From: Rhodobacteraceae bacterium LNNU 3342
GTDB taxonomy: Bacteria; Pseudomonadota; Alphaproteobacteria; Rhodobacterales; Rhodobacteraceae
Assembly (NCBI GenBank): GCA_008711135.1
Contig: VUAW01000003.1
Span: 62,001-126,000, forward strand
DNA: 64,000 bases
Reading direction: 5' to 3'
Shown here: positions 42,189 through 51,145 of the stretch, one piece after another
How positions within the stretch are numbered: position 1 is the stretch's first letter
Layout: each line of letters starts with the position of its first letter
Notes under the pieces: generated by a model
What the model was told of the DNA's origin: nothing
The model's database searches: none
The model's input: only the letters and a program-made list of their open reading frames with translations
Position numbers and translations under genes: made by a program

Positions 42189-43493
42189 ATGAGATCGCGG
42201 CTGGGCATCAGCCAGTCGCAGCGCATCGCCCTTGCGCCGGGCCTGTGGCAGACACTGGCCGTCCTGCGGCTGCCCACTGCCGACCTTCTGGACCTGATCG
42301 TCCGGGAGGCAGCCGACAATCCCTTCCTTCTGGTCGAGGAAGCGCCCCACCCGCGGGGCGTGGTTTCGGCCATCGACGTCGCGCTGGACACGACTGCGGC
42401 TGAAACCTCAGTCCTCCACCAGCTTTTCCTTCAAATCAGCGCGATGACGCTGCCAGAGGATATTCGGGCGCTGGTCCTGCATCTTGTGGGTGAACTGCGC
42501 GAGGATGGCTATCTGGACGCGCGGCTCAGCAAGATCGCCGAAGACACAGGGCAGCCCCTGCAAGCGGTGGAGGCCGCGCTGGCGGTGCTTCAAAGCTGCG
42601 AGCCGGCGGGAATCGGCGCCCGCTCCCTTGTCGAATGCCTGGAACTGCAACTGCGCGACCGCGGCCTTGACGAGCCGCTGGCCCGGAAGGTCGTGGCCCG
42701 GCTGGACAGTTTTGCCGCCGCTGACCTGCGCGACCTTGAGCGCCAGCTTGGTCTTCCCCGGCCCCGGCTGGAGGAAATCGCCGATATGATCCGCGGCCTG
42801 CGCCCCCGCCCGATCCCGCAGGCAGAATGCCCGGAGCAGCCCCTTCTGCCCGACCTGGTGCTGGAGCGCGATGGGGAGGAGCTTCACGTGCGGCCGGGAC
42901 GCGGCTTCCTGCCCTACGTACAGCTCAATCCGGACTTGGCGAACCCGAACGGCCAGAGCTTTGGCGCCGAGGCACGGCTGCGGGCGGAGGCGCTGATTCA
43001 GGCCTTGGCCTATAGGGGTGAAACGCTGCGCCGAATCGGGACCTGGCTGGCCCGGCATCAGCGGCGGGCGCTGTTGGACGGGCCCGAACAGATGGTGCCG
43101 CTGACCCGGGCGGCGCTTGCGCGCGATCTTGGCCTGCATCCCTCGACCATCGGGCGCGCCGTGGCCGGCAAGGCGATGGAGTTCGAAGGGCGGCTCTGGC
43201 CTTTGTCTCGCTTCTTTTCGCGAGCGCTTCCTGCCGGCGATGCCGAAGTTTCAGCCGTTGCTGTTCAGCAGGCGATTGCCCGGATAGTGGCGGCAGAACC
43301 GCCCGCCGCTCCGCTTTCGGACGAAGAAATTGCCCGCCGGCTTGTCGCGGAAGGCGTTGACATCTCGCGCAGGACCGTCGCCAAATACAGGGGATGCTTG
43401 CGTATTCCGCCCTCTCACCGGCGTCGGCGCCGCCGGGACCCGATCAGGGAAAAGCCGCCGCGCGCCAGTGGAAAGGGCGCCGCAACGCATTAG
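42189..43493 (+). CDS. rpoN: RpoN, sigma-54 factor
   Basis: A 434-aa sigma factor. Region I (ISQSQRIALAPGLWQTLAVL) is short and Gln-poor. The core-binding domain contains VELQL-like CLELQLRDRGLDEPLA, and the DNA-binding domain has LGLHPSTIGRAVAGK. The RpoN box is RRTVAKYRGCLRIP near the C-terminus, followed by an Arg-rich tail. Its place before hpf and ptsN is the classical rpoN order. It serves nitrogen and related promoters needing enhancer-binding proteins. Confidence 0.95.
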   Translation: MRSRLGISQSQRIALAPGLWQTLAVLRLPTADLLDLIVREAADNPFLLVEEAPHPRGVVSAIDVALDTTAAETSVLHQLFLQISAMTLPEDIRALVLHLVGELREDGYLDARLSKIAEDTGQPLQAVEAALAVLQSCEPAGIGARSLVECLELQLRDRGLDEPLARKVVARLDSFAAADLRDLERQLGLPRPRLEEIADMIRGLRPRPIPQAECPEQPLLPDLVLERDGEELHVRPGRGFLPYVQLNPDLANPNGQSFGAEARLRAEALIQALAYRGETLRRIGTWLARHQRRALLDGPEQMVPLTRAALARDLGLHPSTIGRAVAGKAMEFEGRLWPLSRFFSRALPAGDAEVSAVAVQQAIARIVAAEPPAAPLSDEEIARRLVAEGVDISRRTVAKYRGCLRIPPSHRRRRRRDPIREKPPRASGKGAATH

Positions 43494-43548
43494 TTTTTCT
43501 GCATCTTGCATGGTCATGTGCAGGTGACCACCGACCAAAGGAGATGTC

Positions 43549-44124
43549 ATGCGATACCAGATCACTGGGAAACAGCTCGATGTGGGCGAGGCACTTCAGA
43601 CGCACGTCAGATCGGAGGTAGAGGAGGTGATGGTCAAATACGCACAGCGCCCGACTGATGCCACCATCGTCTTTTCCCGCGACGGTCACGAATTCATTTG
43701 TGAGGCCACCGTGCACCTTTCCACGGGACTGACGGCGCAAGCCAAGGCAAACGCGGCCGAAATCTACGCTGCCTTTGACGGCTGCAAGGACAAGATGGAC
43801 AAGCAGCTGCGCCGCTACAAGCGCCGGCTCAAGGACCATCACCGCGAGCGTGCGCAACCGGTTGAATTCGGCGGCGGACAGGCCTATATCCTCGCCGCAT
43901 CGGAAGGACCGGAGGACGCAGAGCCGGAGACGCTGCAGCCCATGATCATTGCCGAAATGGAAACGCGGATTCCCAACGTATCCGTGGGCGAGGCCGTGAT
44001 GCAGATGGAACTCGGGGGCATGCAGATGCTGGTCTTCCGCAATGAAGGACACGGCGGGGTGAACGTGGTATACCGTCGCGAGGACGGGAATATCGGCTGG
44101 ATCGACCCGCGCAACAGCAAATAG
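43549..44124 (+). CDS. hpf: long-form ribosome hibernation promoting factor
   Basis: A 191-aa protein. The N-terminal YfiA/RaiA domain (MRYQITGKQLDVGEALQTHV to about residue 105) blocks the decoding centre of idle ribosomes. The C-terminal domain (about 130-188, MIIAEMETRIPNVSVGEAVM ... GNIGWIDP) drives 100S dimer formation in long-form HPF. AAAGGAG precedes the ATG. It lies between rpoN and ptsN as in most proteobacteria. Confidence 0.95.
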   Translation: MRYQITGKQLDVGEALQTHVRSEVEEVMVKYAQRPTDATIVFSRDGHEFICEATVHLSTGLTAQAKANAAEIYAAFDGCKDKMDKQLRRYKRRLKDHHRERAQPVEFGGGQAYILAASEGPEDAEPETLQPMIIAEMETRIPNVSVGEAVMQMELGGMQMLVFRNEGHGGVNVVYRREDGNIGWIDPRNSK

Positions 44125-44157
44125 CGCCCGATCCCGGGCGCGGGGCATCAACGTTTC

Positions 44158-44622
44158 ATGAACTTATCCAAACTTCTCGATCCCGCGGCGATCAAGGTCT
44201 GCGGTCATTTGACAAGCAAGAAGCGCCTTTTTCAGGATCTTGGAGAGCTTGCAGCCTCCGTCTATGGCCTTGACGCCAGCACGGCCGTAGATGCGCTGCA
44301 GGAACGTGAGTCCCTTGGCCCGACCGGCGTCGGGCATGGGATTGCCCTGCCCCACGCCCGGATCGACGGGCTAGACCGCGTTGTCGGCGCCTTCCTGAGG
44401 CTTGAACGTCCGCTGGATTTTGACTCGGTGGACCGCCAGCCCGTGGATCTTATCTTTGCCCTGTTCGCCCCAAAGGATTCCGGGGTCGAACATCTCAAGG
44501 CGCTGGCGCTGGTGTCGCGTACGATGCGCGACCCAGCCGTCTGCAACAAGCTGCGTGCGAATTCGGATCCGGGAACGCTGCACGCCATCCTGACTGAAAG
44601 CCGCGACAACCGGGCTGCCTAG
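44158..44622 (+). CDS. ptsN: PtsN, EIIA-Ntr regulatory phosphocarrier
   Basis: A 154-aa EIIA domain of the nitrogen phosphotransferase system. The phosphorylated His lies in GHGIALPHARIDGL (about residues 60-73). FALFAPKDSGVEHLKALALVSR is also standard. It regulates potassium, nitrogen and envelope functions through its phosphorylation state. Its stop lies inside a hairpin shared with the converging sulfotransferase gene. Confidence 0.94.
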   Translation: MNLSKLLDPAAIKVCGHLTSKKRLFQDLGELAASVYGLDASTAVDALQERESLGPTGVGHGIALPHARIDGLDRVVGAFLRLERPLDFDSVDRQPVDLIFALFAPKDSGVEHLKALALVSRTMRDPAVCNKLRANSDPGTLHAILTESRDNRAA

Positions 44623-44640
44623 GGCGGGATCATCCCGCCC
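44622..44640. terminator. shared hairpin over two convergent stop codons
   Basis: GGGCGGG-ATCAT-CCCGCCC is a perfect 7-bp stem that overlaps the last base of the ptsN stop and the stop of the opposing sulfotransferase. It has no T-tract; a bidirectional terminator or mRNA-protecting hairpin. Confidence 0.6.
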
Positions 44641-46033
44641 AGGGGCCGAACCCGAAGGCCAAATAGTCGCGCTGGTAAGCCTCCTGCGCGGCGCGTTCCA
44701 GTTCGGCATCGCAAATCTCTGCCAGCGCGAAAGGTACGGCTTCGTCATTTTCTGGCAGCTCCGGTGCCTTGCAGCCCAGTTTTTCCGCCATCTGCGCCAA
44801 AGATTCGGGCAGGTCTTCCTCGCGGATGAGCACGTCGGGAAGGGAAAGCTGTGCCATTCCCTGCAGCACTGCAAGCTGGCTTGCCCAGGCATTGTCTACC
44901 CGGATGCTGCTTTGCCCTGCCAGGTTTCCCTTCAGGAAGCGCAGGAATTCAAGAAAAGCTTCACGATGTGCCTCGAGGTCATGCACCTCTCCCTCTTGCG
45001 GCAGAGGTACCTTGTAGACCCGTGACAGAGTCGTCGAAATGCTGCGGTACCGGCCGGTCAGGATCGTCTGGCAAAAAGCCGCATGCGCCCGCTGCAACGG
45101 GTGCCGCAGCACGGTAAAGCTGCGATGGCCGGGATTGTCCCGCTTCCACTTGCGGATCGTCTTGTAGGTAAAGCCACCTTGGGGATCCTGGTCGTCCAGC
45201 CGACGCAGCCATTCCACGACCTGCGCCTCAGGCCCCATCTGGATCGGCATGTAGAGCAGCGGCGTCCGGGCAGCGGCGTGGAAACTGCCGATCGCCTGCC
45301 CGCGCCGAGGCTCGAAATTCGGGGTGCGCGACAGGTTGAATCGATCAAGCCGCGCCAGCGCCCGTTCCATTTCCTCGGGATTGATGACCTTCTCGGTGAT
45401 CTCCTGCGGGTTCTGCTTCTTGAGGGCTGCTGAAGGTGCCTCGATCCGCGCGTCGACACCAAGGAAGCGCGCAAGCCCGTTCAGCACCGCGACGTCCTGC
45501 ACGTCCTCATATGCGATGTAGAAGGCGGTCTGACCGGTGACCTGCAGCCCGTGCAGCAGCTCGATCTGAAAGGCCTGCAACCGCTCCAGGTGATCCTCGA
45601 ACTCCTCTGCGTCGAATGCTGCCTTGGCGATGCGCTGATGCTTGAGGTCCGACAGCTTCCACTGGCCCGTTTCCGCCGCGATCTTGCGCGAAACATAGCT
45701 GTCGATCGGGTTGCGGGTCAGGATGACCTTGGCGCAGCGCGGATCGTTCAGCACATGGGCCAGAACCCGTGGATCGTGATCGTGGAAGAACCGGAAGCCC
45801 GGAAGCCCCTCGGTCTTTTCCTGCATCCGGGCCAGAAGGCGCAGCGGGTCGTCGCGGCGTTCCTCGATGCTGATGCCGAGAAGCCGCGTCTTGTCCTTTT
45901 GCCCGATGAAATGCGGGTTGAAGACTTCGCCATAGCAGTGAATGCCGGGAAATTCGTTGAGACTGGCCTCCAGGAAGTTGGAGCCGGTGCGCATCTCCGC
46001 GAAAAGAACAAAATAGTCAAAAGTCTTGGGCAT
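44630..46033 (-). CDS. two-part sulfotransferase (NodH/Stf0-like)
   Basis: A 467-aa cytoplasmic protein that likely transfers sulfate from PAPS to a glycan. The N-terminal half has the 5'-phosphosulfate loop FAEMRTGSNFLEASL (about residues 9-23) and the 3'-phosphate motif ILTRNPIDSYVSRK (about 105-118). From about residue 290, a second sulfotransferase-like unit carries SFTVLRHPLQRAHAAF, without a clear second PAPS loop. It follows the GT14 gene by 4 bases in a run GT2-GT14-sulfotransferase. cysQ at 53187 would remove the PAP it produces. Confidence 0.75.
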   Translation of the reverse strand: MPKTFDYFVLFAEMRTGSNFLEASLNEFPGIHCYGEVFNPHFIGQKDKTRLLGISIEERRDDPLRLLARMQEKTEGLPGFRFFHDHDPRVLAHVLNDPRCAKVILTRNPIDSYVSRKIAAETGQWKLSDLKHQRIAKAAFDAEEFEDHLERLQAFQIELLHGLQVTGQTAFYIAYEDVQDVAVLNGLARFLGVDARIEAPSAALKKQNPQEITEKVINPEEMERALARLDRFNLSRTPNFEPRRGQAIGSFHAAARTPLLYMPIQMGPEAQVVEWLRRLDDQDPQGGFTYKTIRKWKRDNPGHRSFTVLRHPLQRAHAAFCQTILTGRYRSISTTLSRVYKVPLPQEGEVHDLEAHREAFLEFLRFLKGNLAGQSSIRVDNAWASQLAVLQGMAQLSLPDVLIREEDLPESLAQMAEKLGCKAPELPENDEAVPFALAEICDAELERAAQEAYQRDYLAFGFGPWAG

Positions 46034-46037
46034 AAGG

Positions 46038-47732
46038 TCACTCGCCAGTAAAACGTGTCGGGACGACAGCCTCGGGCCGCCGCGGTGAAGTGGTGAAATC
46101 CCCCATCACCAGCGGGTTCATTCCCTGGTTGCGCAGGTTGTGCAGGAAGATGCCGAAGTCGTCCAGAGGCCGCATCACCGGCAGGTTGCCAAGAACCACA
46201 GGATTGCGGGGATTCATTTCTTCCAGAATCGTCTGAAGGTAATCGCGCGGGTTCTGCAGGAAATCGGACAGCGACCAGAGGTGAAGCCGCGCCTTGGTCC
46301 ACGGCGATCGCAGCACCTTCATGAACTCCAGTTCGATCTTCTGAAGGCGTGCGGCCTCGGCCCGGATGGCGGGGAAGTCCAGGCCGGAATGATACAGCGG
46401 GATGGCCCAGGCCCCCGTGATCACTGCGATCTGGGCGTTGGAGTCGGTAGACATGAACCAGTTCAGCGCCTGGTTGTCGTCCGGCCCATATTGGAACACC
46501 TGACGGTCGCCCCGCGTGTTCCAGATCATGCTGGTCAGGAACCCGCGCGGATCGCGATCCCGCAGGGCGGCAGAATCGGACAGGCCACCGCGATAGATCT
46601 CTGCCTCATCCGCGAAATGAACCTTGTCGGGGGCGAACAGGTGGCCATGCACCGTCATCCGGCCAAAGTTGCCGACCCAAGGCTCGAACCCTTCAAAAAG
46701 TTCAGCAAAGCCGGAAAAGACGGTGTAGGGCGCCGCAGTCTTGCCATTTTCATGATCCGCGCGGGGGAAGCGGCTCTGCATGTAGAGGCCCGGCCGGCCG
46801 CGGGTGCGCCGTTCCAGTGCGGTGGCAAAGACCCGGTCGATGCGGGCGGGATTCGGCTCGGCCTGCCGCAGCGCGAGGTTTTCCCCTTCTAGGAAGACCC
46901 GGTACAAAAGATCCGCCTGCGGCCAGATCTTGCGCGCGACGAAACTGTCCGATCGCCGCAGCAGCATCACATGATCGTCGTAGAAGATATGCGGCTTGCC
47001 CTGGAAATCGAACTTCGAAAGCGTCAGCGAACGGCTTTCGACGTTGCGCGCATGCAGACGCACCAAGCTCTGGAAATAGCTCTCGTCCGGGATCCAGACC
47101 TTGCGGAAGTAGCGGTCGTATTCCGGGCGGCGCGGGTCCTGCAGGATCGCTGAAAGGGTCTTCCGGGTCAGGCACCACCACTGCGACCCCAAGTGCGGAA
47201 CCACCCCTTCCGGGATGCGCCGCGCGACCCGCAGCCGGCGCTGGATCCGCACGGCGCGGTCGAACAACCGGCGCTGACGCTTCCACGAAAAGGGAAACCA
47301 GAACAGGAACCGCTCACGCTCCAGCCCGTCGACGGTCCAGGGCACATCGCCGGTGGTCACGGATTCGATGAAGTCGGTATCGGGCTGCTTTGCCAAATAG
47401 TCGCGGAGCTCCTGCGCCGGGCGCAACGGCAGGCATGAACCCGAAGCGTGGTAGATGTGCTGGACCTCGGGGAACTCCTTCAGCATCATCTCTGCCGCGC
47501 TGATCGAGGCCGCCACCAGCGACCAACTGCCCCATTCGCAGCGGTGCCGCCGGCAGAAGCGCACGTTGCCCAACCCGTCGAGCTTGCGCAGCATCTCATT
47601 ATAGGCGCGGTTGCCGACGCTTTTGTCTACGTGCATCACGACCGGACAGCCTGCCTCTGCCCAATGCCGCGCCACCTGCGCCGCGCGGTTCAGTGCAGTA
47701 TGGACCAGCATGATGAAGCCGACGCTTGTCAC
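46038..47732 (-). CDS. GT14 (core-2 branching type) glycosyltransferase with long C-terminal domain
   Basis: A 564-aa protein. Residues about 1-280 match the branching beta-1,6-N-acetylglucosaminyltransferase (GT14) family: VGFIMLVHTALNRAAQVARH, VMHVDKSVGN, HIYHASGSCLPLRP, GSQWWCLTRKTL and WIPDESYFQSL. The remaining 280 or so residues form a domain I cannot name (HGHLFAPDKVHFADEAEIYRG, MIWNTRGDRQVFQ). GTG 47732 is the start, with AGGGGGAAC upstream and a GTGA overlap with the GT2 stop. Function: sugar branching of a surface glycan, inferred. Confidence 0.75.
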   Translation of the reverse strand: MTSVGFIMLVHTALNRAAQVARHWAEAGCPVVMHVDKSVGNRAYNEMLRKLDGLGNVRFCRRHRCEWGSWSLVAASISAAEMMLKEFPEVQHIYHASGSCLPLRPAQELRDYLAKQPDTDFIESVTTGDVPWTVDGLERERFLFWFPFSWKRQRRLFDRAVRIQRRLRVARRIPEGVVPHLGSQWWCLTRKTLSAILQDPRRPEYDRYFRKVWIPDESYFQSLVRLHARNVESRSLTLSKFDFQGKPHIFYDDHVMLLRRSDSFVARKIWPQADLLYRVFLEGENLALRQAEPNPARIDRVFATALERRTRGRPGLYMQSRFPRADHENGKTAAPYTVFSGFAELFEGFEPWVGNFGRMTVHGHLFAPDKVHFADEAEIYRGGLSDSAALRDRDPRGFLTSMIWNTRGDRQVFQYGPDDNQALNWFMSTDSNAQIAVITGAWAIPLYHSGLDFPAIRAEAARLQKIELEFMKVLRSPWTKARLHLWSLSDFLQNPRDYLQTILEEMNPRNPVVLGNLPVMRPLDDFGIFLHNLRNQGMNPLVMGDFTTSPRRPEAVVPTRFTGE

Positions 47733-48739
47733 ACCCAGTTCCCCCTGGACATGAGCCCCAGAATCTCCAGTTGGCGCCAATTGGCATAGCGTTCAGATGT
47801 CTGGTTCCAGAAGACCGGGTTGTCCCGCAGGCCTTGGTGATAGGCCTTGTATTCGTGGCTGCCCGCATAATGCTGGCCGCGCTGCATCTCTTCCTCAGAC
47901 TTGGCGACGAATGTGTCGATGAACTTGGCGTGCAGCAGACAGCCTGACACCTTTTCGCCGCCCCACTCGTCATAGGTCAGGTTCAACCCCCGCGGCAGCA
48001 GCGTATGGGTGGAACTGACATAGGCGTATTTTCTGTTCCACTTGACCAGCGGGATCTTGTTGAGCGCGGGCGCCCGTTCCGGCCTGTCTCGAAAGAACAT
48101 CCGCGCCCGCGGGCCGCCCTGAATCCAGAGATTGCCATATTCCGCGTTGCGCCGGATCATGTAGTTGCCACTGTCAAACCAGCAGGCGATCTCGAACGGG
48201 TCCTGACCTTCGTGATAGGACGCTTCGTCAATCGGCCCCTCCGGGTACATGTCCAGCAGCATCGCACTGAAGGACTTGACCGAGGATGCGTCAAGCCAGT
48301 CGGTCAGCGCCTGGATCGGCCGCACGTCACAGAACGGATAAACCAAGAACTCATCGACATCCACAACCAGCGTCCAGTGGCCGTGGCCATAGGCGCTTTG
48401 CAGCCAGTTCAGCCAGTCCACCCCGAAGCGCGCGCGCTTGTAGCTTCCGGTCGTCGTCCAGAGCGAGACATCAGGCTGCTCCGCCAGATATTCCCGTGAC
48501 CCATCGTCAGAGTTGTTGTCCACGATCAGGAAATGCGCCACGCCCAGATCGCGGTAATAGCGCAGGAAGTAGGGCAGCCGGATCCGTTCGTTCCTGAGGG
48601 TCGAAAAGACGAGCACATCGTTCTTCCGGATCCGGTCGGTCCGCAGGGCGACCGGGTTCAGCTCACGCCGCTTGCGCATCGCACGCATCCGCCAACGCTT
48701 GCGCACCAGTCGGAGCCGGTATTTGGCAATAAAACCCAT
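47729..48739 (-). CDS. glycosyltransferase family 2-like protein
   Basis: A 336-aa protein with a basic N-terminal stretch (residues 1-40) and a GT-A domain. VLVFSTLRNERIRLPYFLRYY starts it, then FLIVDNNSDDGSREYL and the metal motif VVDVDEFLVYP. HTLLPRGLNL and a His/Trp-rich end follow. This is the GT2/GT92-like type common in Rhodobacterales glycan clusters. It overlaps the GT14 gene by 4 bases. Sugar and acceptor unknown. Confidence 0.8.
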   Translation of the reverse strand: MGFIAKYRLRLVRKRWRMRAMRKRRELNPVALRTDRIRKNDVLVFSTLRNERIRLPYFLRYYRDLGVAHFLIVDNNSDDGSREYLAEQPDVSLWTTTGSYKRARFGVDWLNWLQSAYGHGHWTLVVDVDEFLVYPFCDVRPIQALTDWLDASSVKSFSAMLLDMYPEGPIDEASYHEGQDPFEIACWFDSGNYMIRRNAEYGNLWIQGGPRARMFFRDRPERAPALNKIPLVKWNRKYAYVSSTHTLLPRGLNLTYDEWGGEKVSGCLLHAKFIDTFVAKSEEEMQRGQHYAGSHEYKAYHQGLRDNPVFWNQTSERYANWRQLEILGLMSRGNWV

Positions 48740-48788
48740 TTAAATCACCCGTACAATCCGGCCACCATATGGGCACGGCAATACAGCT

Positions 48789-50015
48789 TCAAGCAATCTC
48801 AAAAACTTGGGTAAAGTGTTGCTCCCATGTCGGAAGTTTCGCCAAGAAAGACTTGGGCTTACGGTTTTCGCGGGCAAGTTGTTCCACCTGCTGCTGCCAG
48901 CGGGCGGGATTTTCAACGTCAAGGTAAATTGGATAATCTCCGGCAAATTCCCGGTAGATCGGAAGGTCGTTTGCAATTACCGGCGTACCTAAAACGGCAG
49001 CCTCCAGAACCGGCAGGCCGAATCCTTCTGCCAGGCTTGGAAACAAGAGCGCGCGCGCCTGTTGCAGGAGCGCGGCCACGGCGCCATCGCTCAGCCCCGG
49101 CAGTTCGAACACGCTTTTCCCCATCATCGGCGACTGGTCAAGCCGGGCGAACAGCGCTTCGTTGTTCCAGCCGCGGCTGCCCAGGATCAGCAGCACCGGC
49201 TGCCGGTCCTCTGGCAGGTTCGGGTCGAGCCTCTCCCATATATCCAGCAGCAAGGCGTGGTTCTTGCGCGGCTCGATCGTGCCGATGGTGACAAAGGTCG
49301 GCCGGTGCAGCGGCAGCCCCTGCGGCACGGCTGCTGCATCAGGGCGCGGCAGTTCGACCGCAAGATGCGCCACCAGCGCGGGGGGAACGCGTCCAGCCGC
49401 CTCAAAATGGCGTGCCGCGTCCTGCCTGCTCTGGTCGGAATTGTAAATGACGAGATCGGCCTGGCGTGAAACCTCACGCAGTATCCCGGCAAATCGCGCG
49501 GGCTGGGCGGCGGCGCTGAACTGCGGGAAGTCGACCGGTATCGTGTCGTGCAGGAAGACCACGATCCGCGCACCGGGGATCTGGCGTACAGCCTGCAAGA
49601 CCCTGGGCTTCAGGTTCGAATGCCCGGTGTTGAGATAGACAGTCCCAACAGGCAGATGCCGCGCCAGCATCCGCCCCAGCCCTGGCGCAGGCGTCCATGC
49701 GATTCCTAATCGCCGCACATCCGACAGCGCGCGCTGCCGCTGAGGCGGGTGCCGCATGACCCGCGCCAGCAGGTCCGGCCGGCCCCATCCCGCCTCGCCC
49801 GTGATGCGCAGCAGGAACGCCTCCATCCCTGCGCGATCCAGAAGAACGTCGACCGGCGATGCCCGCAGCAGCGCGAAGACCGGCACGTCGTCCTGAAGCA
49901 GACGGCGCAGATATGCGAGTTCAACCCGATCGACCCCCGTCAGGGGACCGCGGCCTGCCCGCGACAGCAACCGCGTCAGGTCGAGCAAACGTGCAGGGGG
50001 CCGCGCATGACCCAT
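48789..50015 (-). CDS. GT4-family (glycosyltransferase 1 domain) protein
   Basis: A 408-aa GT-B enzyme. The C-terminal donor domain has TIGTIEPRKNHALLLDIWERL, LPGLSDGAVAALLQQARALLFPSLAEGFGLPVLEA (EX7E motif) and GTPVIANDLPIYREFAGD. The N-terminal part includes GPLTGVDRVELAYLRRL. The ATG at 50015 is preferred because AAGGGGG lies 6 bases upstream; GTG 50051 and ATG 50048 are in frame without a site. It lies 48 bases after galU on the same strand. Typical of mannose or glucose transfer into exopolysaccharide. Confidence 0.85.
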   Translation of the reverse strand: MGHARPPARLLDLTRLLSRAGRGPLTGVDRVELAYLRRLLQDDVPVFALLRASPVDVLLDRAGMEAFLLRITGEAGWGRPDLLARVMRHPPQRQRALSDVRRLGIAWTPAPGLGRMLARHLPVGTVYLNTGHSNLKPRVLQAVRQIPGARIVVFLHDTIPVDFPQFSAAAQPARFAGILREVSRQADLVIYNSDQSRQDAARHFEAAGRVPPALVAHLAVELPRPDAAAVPQGLPLHRPTFVTIGTIEPRKNHALLLDIWERLDPNLPEDRQPVLLILGSRGWNNEALFARLDQSPMMGKSVFELPGLSDGAVAALLQQARALLFPSLAEGFGLPVLEAAVLGTPVIANDLPIYREFAGDYPIYLDVENPARWQQQVEQLARENRKPKSFLAKLPTWEQHFTQVFEIA

Positions 50016-50063
50016 GCGCAGCCCCCTTTCGATCATGGGCAGCACCATCACTGGCTGCTGCGA

Positions 50064-50957
50064 TTACTCGGCGGCGTTCTGCAGCGCGACCATTTCCTGC
50101 AGGAACTCGTTCAGTTCGTCATGCAGGTCGTCGCGGGCGAGGCCAAAGGCCACTGTTGCCTGCAGGAAGCCAGCCTTGGAGCCGCAGTCGAACCGCTGGC
50201 CGCGGAAGCGGAAGCCATAGACGTTGTCGGACTGCTGGATTTCGCGTGCGATGGCGTCGGTCAGCTGGATTTCACCACCAGCGCCGGGCTGGATCTGTTC
50301 GAGGTTCGTCAGGACCTGCGGGCTCAGGATATAGCGGCCGATCACGGCGAGGTTCGAGGGCGCTTCCTCGGCCTTGGGCTTTTCGACCATGCCGCGCACG
50401 GAGACGAGCGAACCCATATCCTCTTTCACGTCCAGAACGCCATAGGCAGAGGCCTTTTCAGGCGGCACTTCCATGGCGGCGACCATGTTGCCGCCGGTTT
50501 CGGCATAGGCCTCGACCATCTGCTGAAGGCAGGGCTTTTCGGCCGCGATGACATCATCCGGCAGGATCACGGCAAAGGGCTCATCGCCGATCAGGCGGCG
50601 GGCGCAACGGACGGCGTGACCAAGGCCCAGCGCCTTGTGCTGGCGGACATAGGCGATGGCGCCGCTTTCCATGTAGGTGGACTGCAGCACTTCAAGCAGC
50701 TTGTCCTTCCCGGCATTGCGAAGCGTGGTTTCAAGTTCGGGCGCGTTATCAAAATAATCTTCAAGCGCGCCCTTCCCGCGGGACGTCACAAAGATGAAAT
50801 CGGTGATACCGGCAGCCCGCGCTTCATCGATCGCGTACTGGATCAACGGGCGATCGACCAGCGTCATGATCTCTTTCGTAATCGACTTGGTCGCCGGAAG
50901 GAAGCGGGTTCCCATGCCAGCGACAGGAAAAACTGCCTTTGTAACCTTGGTTTTCAT
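50064..50957 (-). CDS. galU: GalU, UTP-glucose-1-phosphate uridylyltransferase
   Basis: Makes UDP-glucose for surface polysaccharides. The 297-aa protein has the nucleotide loop FPVAGMGTRFLPATKSITKE (about residues 10-29), then GLGHAVRCARRLIGDEPFAVILPDD and the sugar-binding region VEKPKAEEAPSNLAVIGRYI. SITKE stands where many species have MPKE. It is first in a minus-strand run with the GT4 gene. Direct repeats lie in the 188-base gap upstream. Confidence 0.95.
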   Translation of the reverse strand: MKTKVTKAVFPVAGMGTRFLPATKSITKEIMTLVDRPLIQYAIDEARAAGITDFIFVTSRGKGALEDYFDNAPELETTLRNAGKDKLLEVLQSTYMESGAIAYVRQHKALGLGHAVRCARRLIGDEPFAVILPDDVIAAEKPCLQQMVEAYAETGGNMVAAMEVPPEKASAYGVLDVKEDMGSLVSVRGMVEKPKAEEAPSNLAVIGRYILSPQVLTNLEQIQPGAGGEIQLTDAIAREIQQSDNVYGFRFRGQRFDCGSKAGFLQATVAFGLARDDLHDELNEFLQEMVALQNAAE

Positions 50958-51029
50958 AATTATCCCCTATTCACCATTTTACCGTGAGGCCCGACACGGT
51001 GTCCGACTTCTGCACTTGATAACGACCCA

Positions 51030-51054
51030 AGAATATAGAACTTCGCAGAATATA
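51030..51054. repeat. direct repeat AGAATATA with 17-base period upstream of galU
   Basis: AGAATATA occurs at 51030-51037 and 51047-51054, about 75-95 bases before the galU ATG. Such AT-rich direct repeats in a GC-rich genome are candidate regulator sites or promoter elements. The rest of the gap (50958-51145) holds no gene I can support. Confidence 0.35.
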
Positions 51055-51145
51055 TACATCCATTTGCGACAGTTTGCTTACCCGCTGAACAAAAAGATGC
51101 CGACAAGGGCAGCCAAGCCAATCACGCTTGAAAAACCTGCCGCAG

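Noticed and set aside
43494-43548. Sigma-54 promoter before hpf
   Set aside because: A TTGCA occurs, but the required GG at -24 is missing.
51078-51145. Hydrophobic tail (GFSSVIGLAALVGIFLFSG) after the GT2 gene, in a different frame
   Set aside because: It looks like a membrane anchor that a frameshift could add to the GT2 protein, but no start codon or RBS precedes it and the GT2 frame ends cleanly at 51146. Left unannotated.
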